Assembly: GCF_001005085.2 (NCBI RefSeq)
Contig: NZ_LBMU02000015.1
Span: 62,001-126,000 of the forward strand
DNA: 64,000 nucleotides
Direction of reading: 5' to 3'
From: Streptomyces humi
GTDB taxonomy: Bacteria; Actinomycetota; Actinomycetes; Streptomycetales; Streptomycetaceae
The translations under genes and the position numbers were made by a program. Below the pieces are notes generated by a model. That model was given only the letters and a program-made list of their open reading frames with translations. It was not told the DNA's origin and ran no database searches. Each line of letters opens with the position of its first letter. Positions within the stretch are counted from its first letter, which is position 1. This document shows, one piece after another, positions 8,802-17,424 of this stretch.

Positions 8802-9114
8802 ACCCGCAAGCCGCACCGCCGCGAGAACCCCTGCATCCCCGCCGCCCGGAGACCCCCGCGCCCAGCCTCGTCCGCGGCCTCGGTTGCCCGGTCGGGTCGG
8901 GTGGTGCGGTGACCCGACCACACGTCGTGGCCGGGGCGGTGCCGGGAGCCGCGGGTCGTCGGCCAGGACGGGCGGTAGAGGGCCATGACCAGTGGATCGC
9001 CGCTGGGCGGCCCGGCTCGTCGGGGGTGCGGGCGTCGCGGGGGCCTGGCGAGTCGTCGGACCACCCACGTACGGTGTGATCATCCGCATACTCCCTTCAC
9101 CAAGGCGGTTGTTG
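8802..9114. other. Intergenic region with a possible terminator hairpin
   Basis: No gene is supported here. An inverted repeat, ggtcgggt (8890-8897) and acccgacc (8912-8919), could form an 8-bp stem after the Rv1733c-like gene. The rest must contain the promoter of the CE7 esterase, but I cannot point to a convincing -10/-35 pair. Confidence 0.4.
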
Positions 9115-10083
9115 ATGGCCCTGTTCGACCTTCCCCTCGACGAGTTGCGCGAACACCGCAGTGCGTCCGTGGCGCCCGACGACTTCGACGCCTTCTGGGC
9201 CAAGACGCTCCAGGAGGCCCGCGAGCACGACCTCGACGCCCGCTTCGAGCCGGTCGACACCGGGCTGTCCACGGTCGACGTCCACGACGTGACGTTCGCC
9301 GGGTTCGGCGGCCACCCGGTCAAGGGCTGGCTGCGGCTGCCGGCCGGTGCCACCGAACCGCTGCCGCTGGTCGTGGAGTTCATCGGCTACGGCGGCGGAC
9401 GCGGGCTGCCGCACGAGAACCTGCTGTGGGCGTCCACCGGCCGGGCGCACTTCGTGATGGACACCCGGGGGCAGGGCAGCGCCTGGGGTGGCGGTGGCGG
9501 CACCGCCGACCCGGTGGGCGGCGCTCCGTCGTACCCCGGGTTCATGACCCGCGGTGTCGACGCACCCGAGAACTACTACTACCGGCGGGTGTACACGGAC
9601 GCGGTCCGGGCGGTCGAGGCGGCACGCGCGCACCCGCTGACCGACGCGGCGCGGACCGTGGTGCTCGGCGCCAGCCAGGGCGGCGGGATCACCATCGCGG
9701 TCGGCGGTCTGGTCCCCGACCTGGCCGCGGCCGCCCCCGACGTGCCGTTCCTGTGCGACTTCCCGCGCGCCACCACGCTGACGGACCGTCACCCGTACCG
9801 GGAGATCGGCCTGTTCCTGAAGACCCATCGCGGCCGCTCGGCCGATGTGCAGCGCACCCTCTCCTACTTCGACGGCGTGCACTTCGCGGCGCGCGGCCGG
9901 GCCCCGGCGCTGTTCTCGGCGGCCCTGGAGGACCAGACCTGCCCGCCCTCCACGGTCTTCGCGGCCTTCAACTCCTGGGCGCACGAGGACAAGACGATCG
10001 AGGTGTACGACTTCAACGACCACGAGGGCGGCGGGCCGTACCACGAGGCGGCGAAGGTGCGCTGGCTGCGTTCGTACGTCTGA
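9115..10083 (+). CDS. Acetyl xylan esterase / cephalosporin-C deacetylase (CE7)
   Basis: A 322-residue alpha/beta hydrolase of carbohydrate esterase family 7, which removes acetyl groups from xylo-oligosaccharides and cephalosporin C. The signatures are 'FIGYGGGRGLPHENLLWA', 'MDTRGQGSAWG' (the RGQ motif), the nucleophile elbow 'VVLGASQGGGITIAV' (GASQGG) and the C-terminal 'EDQTCPPSTVFAAFN' (Asp) and 'FNDHEGGG' (His). No signal peptide is seen, so it is intracellular and would act on imported acetylated oligosaccharides. The in-frame upstream GTG lacks conservation; the ATG at 9115 begins the conserved N-terminus 'ALFDLPLDELREHR'. Confidence 0.92.
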   Translation: MALFDLPLDELREHRSASVAPDDFDAFWAKTLQEAREHDLDARFEPVDTGLSTVDVHDVTFAGFGGHPVKGWLRLPAGATEPLPLVVEFIGYGGGRGLPHENLLWASTGRAHFVMDTRGQGSAWGGGGGTADPVGGAPSYPGFMTRGVDAPENYYYRRVYTDAVRAVEAARAHPLTDAARTVVLGASQGGGITIAVGGLVPDLAAAAPDVPFLCDFPRATTLTDRHPYREIGLFLKTHRGRSADVQRTLSYFDGVHFAARGRAPALFSAALEDQTCPPSTVFAAFNSWAHEDKTIEVYDFNDHEGGGPYHEAAKVRWLRSYV

Positions 10084-10210
10084 GCAGGCCGGAAGGCCGG
10101 CCGGGGTTCCTCGCCCGCCGACCTTCCCTCCGGTCCGACCAGTCGGTATGTTCGGGGTCGCCTGGGCCGCGGCGGCGCGGCCCGGGCTCCCGGCGTACGA
10201 CGGAGGACCC

Positions 10211-11377
10211 ATGTCCGAGCACGAGCCACAGGTCCAGGGCCACTGCGCACCGCGTTTCGCCGCGGTACGGGCGGCGTTCGAGGAGAACTTCCGGGTCCGC
10301 GAGGAGCTGGGTGCCGCCGTCGCGGTGACGGTCGCCGGCGAGACGGTGGTGGACCTCTGGGGCGGCTGGGCCGACCCGGCGCACAGCCGGCCGTGGGAGC
10401 GGGACACCGTGGTCAACGTCTGGTCCACGACGAAGGGGCCGGTGGCCCTGTGCGCGCACGTCCTGGCCGACCGGGGGCTGCTGGAGCTCGACGCGCCGGT
10501 GGCCGACTACTGGCCCGAGTTCGCGGCGGCCGGCAAGGAGCGGGTCCTGGTGAGGCACCTGCTGTCGCACCGGGCCGGGCTGGCGGGCCTGCGGGAGCCG
10601 CACTCGTTCGAGGACCTCTACGACTGGGAGCTGACGACCGCGCGGCTGGCGGCGACGGAACCCTGGTGGGAGCCCGGGACGCGGTCCGGGTATCACGCGC
10701 TGACCTACGGTTTCCTGGTCGGCGAGGTGGTGCGGCGGGTGTCGGGACTGCGGCCGGGGGCCTTCCTGGAGCGGGAGGTGACCGGGCCGCTGGGGATCGA
10801 CTTCACCGTCGGGCTGCCGGAGAAGGAGTCCGGACGGGCGGCGGAGCTGGTGCACCCGCGGGTGGTGTCGGAGAGCGAACAGGCCGCGATCTTCAGCCAG
10901 TTGACCCCCGTGGCGATCGCGGCGCTGGCCAACCCGGCGGCGGGCGCCGCGGAGGCGAACACCCCGCGGTGGCGGGCCGCCGAGATCCCGGCGGCCAACG
11001 GGCACGGCACGGCCCGCGCGGTGGCGGCGCTGTACGGCGTCTTCGCGGGCGGCGGCGCGTACGGCGGCCTGCGCGTGCTGTCGCCCGAGGCGGCGGAGCG
11101 GGTGCGCGAGGGGCAGGGGAGCTGCCGTGACCTCGTCCTGGGGGCGGGTTTCGAGCACGAGACCGAGGTCGCGCTGGGGCTGTGGCTGAGCGGGGCGAAC
11201 GGCTCGTACGGGCCGAATCCGCGGGCCTTCGGACACGACGGCTTCGGCGGCTCCTGCGGGCTGGCCGACCCGGAGGCCGGGGTGTCGCTCGGGTACGTGA
11301 TGAACCGCATGGGCGGCCGGATCGCCGACGACCCGCGGAAGACGGCTCTGGTCGACGCCGTCTACGCGAGCCTGTGA
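10211..11377 (+). CDS. Beta-lactamase-fold esterase (class C / family VIII type)
   Basis: A 388-residue serine hydrolase of the beta-lactamase/transpeptidase-like superfamily. The SxxK motif is 'VWSTTKGPVAL' (about residues 74-77), the Tyr motif is likely 'SGYHALTYGFLVGEV', and 'HDGFGGS' near the C-terminus takes the place of the KTG box. This pattern is that of EstB-like family VIII esterases rather than true beta-lactamases. No signal peptide is present, which argues for a cytoplasmic esterase. ggagg (10202-10206) sits 4 nt before the ATG. Neighbouring genes do not reveal the substrate. Confidence 0.85.
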   Translation: MSEHEPQVQGHCAPRFAAVRAAFEENFRVREELGAAVAVTVAGETVVDLWGGWADPAHSRPWERDTVVNVWSTTKGPVALCAHVLADRGLLELDAPVADYWPEFAAAGKERVLVRHLLSHRAGLAGLREPHSFEDLYDWELTTARLAATEPWWEPGTRSGYHALTYGFLVGEVVRRVSGLRPGAFLEREVTGPLGIDFTVGLPEKESGRAAELVHPRVVSESEQAAIFSQLTPVAIAALANPAAGAAEANTPRWRAAEIPAANGHGTARAVAALYGVFAGGGAYGGLRVLSPEAAERVREGQGSCRDLVLGAGFEHETEVALGLWLSGANGSYGPNPRAFGHDGFGGSCGLADPEAGVSLGYVMNRMGGRIADDPRKTALVDAVYASL

Positions 11378-11421
11378 GGCCCACCGGGTTTCGGCCGAAC
11401 CCGCCGGCCGCTCTTCCCTGA

Positions 11422-11433
11422 TGGTTTAGACCA
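11422..11433. promoter_or_regulatory. DasR-responsive-element-like site (tggtttagacca)
   Basis: The 12-mer tggtttagacca differs at one base from the palindromic core tggtctagacca of the site bound by DasR, the GlcNAc-responsive HutC regulator of streptomycetes. It lies about 105 bp before the start of a HutC-type gene. It may be a DasR site or the operator of that regulator itself. Confidence 0.55.
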
Positions 11434-11536
11434 ATGCTAGATGTGGTCGCGCACCGAACCCGCACGGCTACGTCTTGTCATCGAGGCCTGTCCGCAGGCC
11501 CGTTGGCGAGGCCTTGTCACCCACAGGAGGCGCGGC

Positions 11537-12280
11537 ATGGCCCGCACCACCCCGCACGACCGTCCCGCGAGCGAAGCTCAGCCGCTGTACTGGCGGATCG
11601 CGACACGACTGCTCGGTGAACTGCACGAGGGCACCATCCCGCCGGGCGAACGGCTGCCCTCGGAGCGGGAGTTGGCACGGCACTTCGAGGTCAGCCGGGA
11701 GACCGTCCGGCAGGCGCTCGAGGTGCTGCGGCACAGCGGCCTGGTCGCCACCGACCGGCGTGGCAGTCACGCCACACTGCCCGGCCGGCCGGTGGAGAGC
11801 CCGGTCTCCCTTGCCTTCCCGGTGGGTGCCGGGACCACGGACCACGGCGCGTCCGACCGGGCCACGGTGGCCTGGGAGGAGCCGCCGCCGGAGCACGCGG
11901 CGGCACTGGGGCTGGCCCCGCACCGGCCGACCCTGGTGCACCGCTACGAGTCCGCCGCACCCGACGGCCGGGCCCTGCGCTCCGCCGTGACCTCCTTCTC
12001 GGCGGTGGCCCTGACCGAGGTCGAGGAGCTGGGCCGCTACCGGGACCGGGCGGACGGCTCCGCCGCCGCACAGCTGCGCCGGGCCTACGACTGGATGCGC
12101 AAGGCCGGCCTGGCCCTGCACCACCGGGACTCGATCACCCAGGTCGCCGACGCGGCCACGGTCCGGGTGACCCGCCGGGTGCACGACCAGTACGCCCGTC
12201 CGCTGGAGATCACCGACCTGGTGGTGGACGCCCAGCAGGACACGCTGGTCTACGAGTTCACGGTGCCGGCGGCGCGGTGA
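11537..12280 (+). CDS. GntR/HutC-family transcriptional regulator
   Basis: A 247-residue HutC-type regulator. The N-terminal winged helix ('GERLPSERELARHFEVSRET' through 'VRQALEVLRHSGLV', about 30-80) is classic GntR. The C-terminal UTRA ligand domain (about 95-245) contains 'HRPTLVHRYESAAPDG' and ends in 'DTLVYEFTVPAAR'. UTRA domains usually bind phosphosugars or small metabolites. The start has aggagg 6 nt upstream. A DasR-like palindrome precedes the gene, pointing to autoregulation or placement in the aminosugar network. No target operon is adjacent: the next gene is convergent and its 3' end overlaps by 23 bp. Confidence 0.88.
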   Translation: MARTTPHDRPASEAQPLYWRIATRLLGELHEGTIPPGERLPSERELARHFEVSRETVRQALEVLRHSGLVATDRRGSHATLPGRPVESPVSLAFPVGAGTTDHGASDRATVAWEEPPPEHAAALGLAPHRPTLVHRYESAAPDGRALRSAVTSFSAVALTEVEELGRYRDRADGSAAAQLRRAYDWMRKAGLALHHRDSITQVADAATVRVTRRVHDQYARPLEITDLVVDAQQDTLVYEFTVPAAR

Positions 12281-12998
12281 CCCGGGTGGCCGTCACCAGC
12301 CGGGCCCGGGGGCTGCCGTCGTCGCGTACGCCGAACCCGGGCAGCGCGTACAGGTCCACCGTGAATCCCGCCCGCTCCAGGTCCCGCAGCACCGCACCGA
12401 GCCGGAAGGCCCGGTAGTACATGACGAACGGCGGCCGCCACAGGGCGTTGCGCACCCGCATCACGGCGTCGAAGCCGAGCAGCATCCAGAATCCGGGGCC
12501 GGTGGGGCGGGGCGGGGCGAGCACCGGGAAGGCGAAGGTGCCGCCGGGCCGCAGCGCCGAGTGGACCCGGCCGAAGAGCCCGGGCAGTTCCCGGGGCAGG
12601 AAGTGCCCGAACGCCCCGAAGCTGACGACCAGGTCGAAGGCGGCCTCGAACGGCAGGGTCCGGGCGTCGGCCTGCACCCAGCTCACGGCGGGGCCGTCGG
12701 GCGGGGGCAGGCGCCGGGCGACGTCGAGCATGCCGGCGCTGAAGTCGACGCCGGTGACGCCGGCCCGGCACACCCGGGCCAGCACGTCCATACCGGCGCC
12801 GGTGCCGCAGCACAGGTCCAGGCCGTCCTCGAAGGGGCCGAGCGGGGTGAGCGCCTCGGCGACCGCCTCCAGCACCGGATCCGGGGTCCGGAAGGGGGTG
12901 TGGTCGAACTTCGGGGCCAGCAGGTCGTAGCCGCGCTCGACCGAGGACAGGGCCTGCACGGCGAGTTCTCGGAGACTCGGTCCTTCGGGGCTGAACAT
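12258..12998 (-). CDS. Class I SAM-dependent methyltransferase
   Basis: A 246-residue methyltransferase of the Methyltransf_11/25 type. Motif I is 'GLDLCCGTGAGMDVLARV' (about 58-75), motif II 'VTGVDFSAGMLDVARR', and motif III/IV 'FDLVVSFGAFGHFLPRELPG'. 'VHSALRPGGTFAFPV' is the usual post-IV strand. 'GFWMLLGFDAVMRVRNALWR' is a hydrophobic segment that may cap the substrate site. The substrate class cannot be read from sequence. It is a single gene, separated by a predicted terminator from the upstream beta-helix gene on the same strand. Confidence 0.85.
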   Translation of the reverse strand: MFSPEGPSLRELAVQALSSVERGYDLLAPKFDHTPFRTPDPVLEAVAEALTPLGPFEDGLDLCCGTGAGMDVLARVCRAGVTGVDFSAGMLDVARRLPPPDGPAVSWVQADARTLPFEAAFDLVVSFGAFGHFLPRELPGLFGRVHSALRPGGTFAFPVLAPPRPTGPGFWMLLGFDAVMRVRNALWRPPFVMYYRAFRLGAVLRDLERAGFTVDLYALPGFGVRDDGSPRARLVTATRVTAPPAP

Positions 12999-13035
12999 CC
13001 GGCCAGCCTACGGGAGCACCCGGCGCCGGACACGG

Positions 13036-13070
13036 CGCAGGCGCGGCCCGGGTACGGGACCGCGCCTGCG
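13036..13070 (-). terminator. Hairpin downstream of the beta-helix gene
   Basis: Perfect 11-bp arms cgcaggcgcgg (13036-13046) and ccgcgcctgcg (13060-13070) flank a 13-nt loop, 9 bp beyond the stop codon at 13079. There is no T-tract, as is usual in Streptomyces. Confidence 0.6.
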
Positions 13071-13078
13071 GCCGGGAC

Positions 13079-14992
13079 TCACGCCACGGTGAGCGTGAGG
13101 GCTCCCGTGTAGGTGGAGCCGGCGGCGATGGCCGTCTCCGTGCCGTCGACCGTCAGCTTCACGGACCTGCCGCGCGGCGCGGTCACCGAGGCGTCGGCGG
13201 CGAGGGTGAGGCTGGTCAGGTACGACGTTCCGGTGACCGTCCAGGCCGATCCGCTGTTCAGCCGGACGACCACGCCGTTGTTGACGGCGGCCTGCGCGGT
13301 GTTGGTGACGATGCCCAGCTCGTAGAAGGTGGACGCGTCGATCGAGGACACCCGGTGCTTGGTCCTGGTGGCCGAGATGACACCCTCGACGCTCGTGCCC
13401 TCGAAGGTGAGGACCATGTTCCTGCCGCCCCGCACGCCGTTGTAGAAGTCGCCCTTCAGCTTGATGGAGCTGAAGGTGGCGGCGCCGTCGGTGCCGTGGA
13501 CGGCGGTGACGTCGAAGGAGGAGTCCTTCACCGGGTCGGTGGTGGGCTCGGTGTAGACGCCCACGTTCATCATCTTGCCGTTGACGTTGACCGGGCCCGG
13601 GTCGTCCAGTTCGATCATTTGCAGGATGACGCCGTCGCGCGGGTTGAGCCTGGCGCCCTGCGAGCCGTCGACCGTGATGGCGGTCTGCTGGCCCTTGTTG
13701 AGGAAGGTGGCGCGCTCGGAGTTGACGACCGTGCCGCCGTCCAGGGTGAGTTGGCCGGCGCCGAAGAACATGTAGCCGAAGTGACCGGAGTTCACCACCG
13801 TGCTGCGCACCGGGATGCTCTTCAACTCGGCGTTGGACAGGCCGAGTCCGAGTTCGGTGTTGAGCGCGGCCACGGCGTCGCGGGTGCTGTCGCCGTAGTG
13901 CACGACGGCGGCGGGACCCGCGATGATCGTCGCGTAGGAGCCGACGTCGAAGCGGGAGCCGAGCACGCGGACGGTGGCGTCGCCGATGGCGTAGGTGCCG
14001 TAGCCGTAGTCGCCGGTGTTGCCGACGTGGCTGTTGATCGCGGTCAGCTTCAGGCCGCTGCCGCCCTCGACCGACAGCGCGCCCCAGGTCTCCGAGAAGA
14101 CGGTGGAGTTGAGGTAGGTGGCGACGCTGTTCTTGCCGATGAGGTTGGTCGCGCGGACGTTGCCGTCGAGGCCCAGCATCCAGGGCACGGACTCCATGTA
14201 CGGGGTCTCGACGGTGGCCTGGTAGTCGGCGGGCAGGACGCCGTTGCGGGCGCGCAGGAAGGAGTCCTTGACGAGGACGTTGGCGCCGCCGTCGGCGATC
14301 ACGGTGGTGCGGACCACGCCCTTGGTGCTGATCCGGGCGCCGTCCACGACCAGCTTGGTGGCGGAGCCGTCGCCGACGACGGCCGCGCCGTACCCGGCGA
14401 AGTCCGAACGGCCGTTGCCCGTGAAGGAGATGACGGGGCTCTGGAGGGTGTAGCTGCCGCTCTCGACGTAGACGCCGTTGAAGCACTCGCCGGTGGAGGT
14501 GATGGAGACGTTGCGGGCGGCGGCGTCGGTGACCTTGCCGCCGCGGACGGCGGAGAGCACGGACCTGGCGGAGTCGACGCCGGACGAGCCGACGTACAGG
14601 GCCTGCCGGAAGGGGAAGGTCAGCGTCTCGTAGGTGACGTCGTTGGACCCGGCGACGGTGAGGACGACGTCACCGCGGTAGGTGCCGGCCTGGATGAGGG
14701 TCGCGGTGCCACCGGTCGCGGTGAGCAGCTGGCCGGTCTCCACGCCGTCGACGGTCAGGCTGATGTCGTACCCGTCCGGGGCGACGATCTTGCCGCCCTC
14801 GCCGATGGTGAGCCGGCTGACCTGGGTGGTGGCGGCGAGTTCGTACGTCTCCCCCGCGGCGACCGAGATCGTCCTGCCGGACGCCTTCGGCGCGGCGGTG
14901 GCGGTGGCGGTGCCGGAGGCTGCCGGGACGAGCAGGGCCGCCGCCGAGGCGGAACCGGCGATCAGGAACGAGCGTCGGGTTGTCAGCGTCAT
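13079..14992 (-). CDS. Tat-exported right-handed beta-helix protein
   Basis: A 637-residue secreted protein. The N-terminus 'TTRRSFLIAGSASAAALLVP' is a twin-arginine signal (RRSFL) followed by an Ala-rich hydrophobic stretch and an AxA-like site. The mature part is a long run of short beta-strand repeats rich in Gly, Val, Thr, Asn and Asp ('GKVTDAAARNVSITSTGE', 'STVVNSGHFGYMFFGAGQ', 'TLDGGTVVNSERATF'), the pattern of right-handed parallel beta-helix proteins such as polysaccharide lyases and adhesins. The ends share a related strand pattern (SLTVDGVETG near the start, KLTVDGTETA near the end), suggesting matching caps. No lyase catalytic residues are recognisable. I place the start at the ATG of the Tat signal. 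Role uncertain: surface or polysaccharide binding. Confidence 0.75.
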   Translation of the reverse strand: MTLTTRRSFLIAGSASAAALLVPAASGTATATAAPKASGRTISVAAGETYELAATTQVSRLTIGEGGKIVAPDGYDISLTVDGVETGQLLTATGGTATLIQAGTYRGDVVLTVAGSNDVTYETLTFPFRQALYVGSSGVDSARSVLSAVRGGKVTDAAARNVSITSTGECFNGVYVESGSYTLQSPVISFTGNGRSDFAGYGAAVVGDGSATKLVVDGARISTKGVVRTTVIADGGANVLVKDSFLRARNGVLPADYQATVETPYMESVPWMLGLDGNVRATNLIGKNSVATYLNSTVFSETWGALSVEGGSGLKLTAINSHVGNTGDYGYGTYAIGDATVRVLGSRFDVGSYATIIAGPAAVVHYGDSTRDAVAALNTELGLGLSNAELKSIPVRSTVVNSGHFGYMFFGAGQLTLDGGTVVNSERATFLNKGQQTAITVDGSQGARLNPRDGVILQMIELDDPGPVNVNGKMMNVGVYTEPTTDPVKDSSFDVTAVHGTDGAATFSSIKLKGDFYNGVRGGRNMVLTFEGTSVEGVISATRTKHRVSSIDASTFYELGIVTNTAQAAVNNGVVVRLNSGSAWTVTGTSYLTSLTLAADASVTAPRGRSVKLTVDGTETAIAAGSTYTGALTLTVA

Positions 14993-15327
14993 TGCAGGCC
15001 TTTCCACGGGTGGAGTGCGCCGTCGCGCAGAGTCACGAGTCGCCGGTCGAAGCCGGGGCGACAGAGGCACCTGGGGTGCGCAGCTCGGAGTGAACCAGCC
15101 TGGACAGAGGCAGGACAGGCGTTGCGCACACGCATCCCGGAACCCGATGGCTTCGATCGTGGGGCCCACTTCATGGCGACTACACAGAGTGGCCACAGCC
15201 GGTACCGGTGGGCACGCACGACGGCGAGGCGGACGGCCCGCATGCCGTCCACCTCGCCGTGTCCCGGTAGGTTTTCATCGCCGGAGCTCTACGCCGGGGC
15301 CCTACGCCGGTGCTCTACGTCGGTGCT
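14993..15327. other. Intergenic region upstream of the beta-helix gene
   Basis: No gene is supported. The stretch contains the promoter region of the beta-helix gene and, at its far end, a 13-bp tandem repeat reaching into the SDR stop codon. Small open frames here have no ribosome sites or recognisable products. Confidence 0.5.
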
Positions 15328-15337
15328 CTACGCCGGG
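15286..15337. repeat. 13-bp tandem repeat, four copies, spanning an SDR stop codon
   Basis: Four units of gctctacgccggg or close variants (15286-15298, 15299-15311, 15312-15324, 15325-15337). Each contains cta, read as TAG on the minus strand; the last unit supplies the stop codon of the SDR gene (15328-15330). Confidence 0.8.
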
Positions 15338-16089
15338 GCGATCATCCCCGCCGACAGGTCGATGTCCGCCCCGCACAGTCCCGGCATCGCGAGCATGGCG
15401 ACCAGCGCCCGCGCGACCTCGTCCTCCTCGACCAGCCGGCCGAGCGCGGCGCGGGAGGCGAAGTCCCGTTCCGCCTCCTCGACGGTGCAGCCGGTGAGTT
15501 CGGCGGTGAGGCGGAAGTTGCGGTCCATCCGAGGCCCCCGGACCGGTCCCGGCGAAAGGGTGTTGACCGCGACACCCCGCGGGCCGACCTCCCCGGCCAG
15601 GGTCCGGGTGAGGCCGATCAGCGCCATCTTGGAGGCGGTGTACGGCGTCCGGTTGAGCAGCGGGCGTTTGCCGCTGACCGAGGCGACGTTGACGATGTCA
15701 CCCCGTCCGGCGGCCAGCATGGGCGGCAGGAACGCCCGGCACATGAGGTAGACACCGCGTACGTTGGCGGCGAACACGTCGTCCCACTCGTCGGGTTCGA
15801 TGTCGACCAGGGGGCGCACCGGGCCCGCCACGCCCGCGTTGTTGACGAGCAACGACACGTCCTCGTCGGCGAGTGCGCCGGCCAGGGCGCGTACGGAGGC
15901 GGGGTCGGCGACGTCGCAGACGGCCGTGCGGGCCGCATCGCCCACCTCGGTGGCCGCCTCCGTGAGGGCCCGCTCGTTCCGGCCGGCCAGGACGACCCGG
16001 GCCCCGGCGGCGGCGAGCGCCCGCGCGAAGGCCCGGCCCAGCGGTCCGCCCCCGCCGGTGACCAGCGCCGTACGGCCTTCCAGGGTCAC
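15328..16089 (-). CDS. Short-chain dehydrogenase/reductase (SDR)
   Basis: A 253-residue classical SDR. The cofactor loop is 'ALVTGGGGPLGRAFARAL' (TGxxxGxG-like), 'LLVNNAGVAGP' is the NNAG motif, the catalytic Ser is in 'NVASVSGKRPLLNRTPYTAS' and YxxxK is 'YTASK'. Basic residues after beta-2 ('LAGRNERAL') suggest NADP(H). It is the last gene of the minus-strand arm FAH-dioxygenase-HisD-SDR, overlapping the HisD-like stop by 4 bp (ATGA), so it should act on the same catabolic intermediates, perhaps interconverting a hydroxy and a keto acid. Confidence 0.86.
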   Translation of the reverse strand: MTLEGRTALVTGGGGPLGRAFARALAAAGARVVLAGRNERALTEAATEVGDAARTAVCDVADPASVRALAGALADEDVSLLVNNAGVAGPVRPLVDIEPDEWDDVFAANVRGVYLMCRAFLPPMLAAGRGDIVNVASVSGKRPLLNRTPYTASKMALIGLTRTLAGEVGPRGVAVNTLSPGPVRGPRMDRNFRLTAELTGCTVEEAERDFASRAALGRLVEEDEVARALVAMLAMPGLCGADIDLSAGMIAPA

Positions 16090-17387
16090 GCCTTGTTCCA
16101 GGGCAGCTCGTCGCCGGCCGCCTTCGCGGCCCGTACGTCACCGGAGCGGGCATGGCCCTCGAACAGCTCGACCCGGGACGCGCGTCCGCACAGCCGCCCG
16201 AGCAGGGCCTGCGAGGCGGTGTCGGTGACCTCCTGGTAGGTGACCGTATTCAGGTACTTCCCCACCCACAGACCGCCGGTGTAGCGGGCGGCCCCACGTG
16301 TGGGCAGCACATGGTTCGTCCCGATGACCTTGTCGCCGAAGGACACGCAGGTGCCCTCGCCGAGGAAGAGGGCGCCGTACTGGGTCATCCGTTCCAGGGC
16401 GAGACGCGGCTCGGCGGTCAGCACCTCGACGTGTTCGAAGGCGAAGGAGTCGGCCAGTTCGTACAGTTCGTCGGTCGAGTCGACGACGTGCACCTGGCCG
16501 TGGTCGCGCCAGGCGGGTTCCGCGTAGTCGCGGGTGGGCATGGCGGGCAGGATGCGCTCGACCTCGGCGATGGTCCGCTCGGCGACCTCCCGGGAGGTGG
16601 TGATCAGGACCGCCGGGGAGTCCGGGCCGTGCTCGGCCTGGGAGAGCAGGTCGACCGCGCAGACGAACGGGTCGGCCCGGTCGTCGGCGAGGACCAGGAT
16701 CTCGGTGGGTCCTGCGAACAGGTCGATGCCGATCTCGCCGAACAGCTGCCGCTTGGCCTCGGCGACATAGGCGTTGCCCGGTCCCGCGATCAGGTTGACG
16801 GGCTCCATGGTGTCGGTGCCGACGGCCATCGCGGCGACCGCCTGGACGCCGCCGAGCAGCCAGATCTCGTCGGCGCCGGCGAGGTGCATGGCGGCGACGG
16901 TGGCGGCGGGGATCTCACCGTGGATGGGCGGGGTGCAGGCGACCACGCGCGGTACGCCGGCCACCTTGGCGGTGACGATGGTCATGTGGGCGGAGGCGGT
17001 GAGCGGGTAGCGGCCGCCGGGGATGTAGGCGCCGGCCGCCTGCACCGGGACGTGCTTCTGGCCGAGCTTCACGCCGGGCAGCGTCTCCACCTCGAACTCG
17101 CCCATGGAGGCCAGCTGGTGGCGGGCGAAGTTACGGACCTGCTCCTGGACGAACGTGATGTCGTCGATGACCTGCTGCGGCACCGACGCGACGATCTTCT
17201 CGACCTCCTCGGCGCTCAGCCGGAAGGAGTCGGGGCTCCACTTGTCGAACTTCTCGGAGTACTCGCGGACGGCCGCGTCACCGCGTTCACGGATGTCCGC
17301 GATGACGCCGGCCACCGTCTCCCGCACCTGGCCGAGGGAGGCGGCCACCTCGGACTTGGGCACGGCGTGCTTCAGGATCTCTGCCAC
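16086..17387 (-). CDS. HisD-like NAD-dependent alcohol/aldehyde dehydrogenase, catabolic paralogue
   Basis: A 433-residue member of the histidinol dehydrogenase family, which oxidises an alcohol to an acid in two NAD steps. Active-site residues are kept: 'SQAEHGP' (zinc-site Gln and His), 'FEHVE' (catalytic Glu-His), 'GDKVIGTNHVLPT' (Asp) and 'FEGHARSGD' (the C-terminal His). It lies in a catabolic arm with a ring-cleavage dioxygenase, an FAH enzyme and an SDR, not in a histidine operon, so it very likely oxidises another hydroxymethyl or hydroxy compound. A precedent is HpsN, a HisD homologue acting on dihydroxypropanesulfonate. The gap to the upstream dioxygenase gene is 37 bp. Confidence 0.85.
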   Translation of the reverse strand: MAEILKHAVPKSEVAASLGQVRETVAGVIADIRERGDAAVREYSEKFDKWSPDSFRLSAEEVEKIVASVPQQVIDDITFVQEQVRNFARHQLASMGEFEVETLPGVKLGQKHVPVQAAGAYIPGGRYPLTASAHMTIVTAKVAGVPRVVACTPPIHGEIPAATVAAMHLAGADEIWLLGGVQAVAAMAVGTDTMEPVNLIAGPGNAYVAEAKRQLFGEIGIDLFAGPTEILVLADDRADPFVCAVDLLSQAEHGPDSPAVLITTSREVAERTIAEVERILPAMPTRDYAEPAWRDHGQVHVVDSTDELYELADSFAFEHVEVLTAEPRLALERMTQYGALFLGEGTCVSFGDKVIGTNHVLPTRGAARYTGGLWVGKYLNTVTYQEVTDTASQALLGRLCGRASRVELFEGHARSGDVRAAKAAGDELPWNKA

Positions 17388-17424
17388 GACTGCGGCCTTT
17401 CTGGGGAGTGTTCGGCTCGGAGGA

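Noticed and set aside
10211..11377. True class C beta-lactamase (resistance gene)
   Set aside because: No signal peptide and the KTG box is replaced, which fits family VIII esterases better.
13355..15751. A 798-codon plus-strand frame opposite the beta-helix gene
   Set aside because: The opposite strand encodes a Tat-signalled beta-helix protein; the plus frame shows only mirror composition bias (Val/Gly/Asp/Ala repeats).
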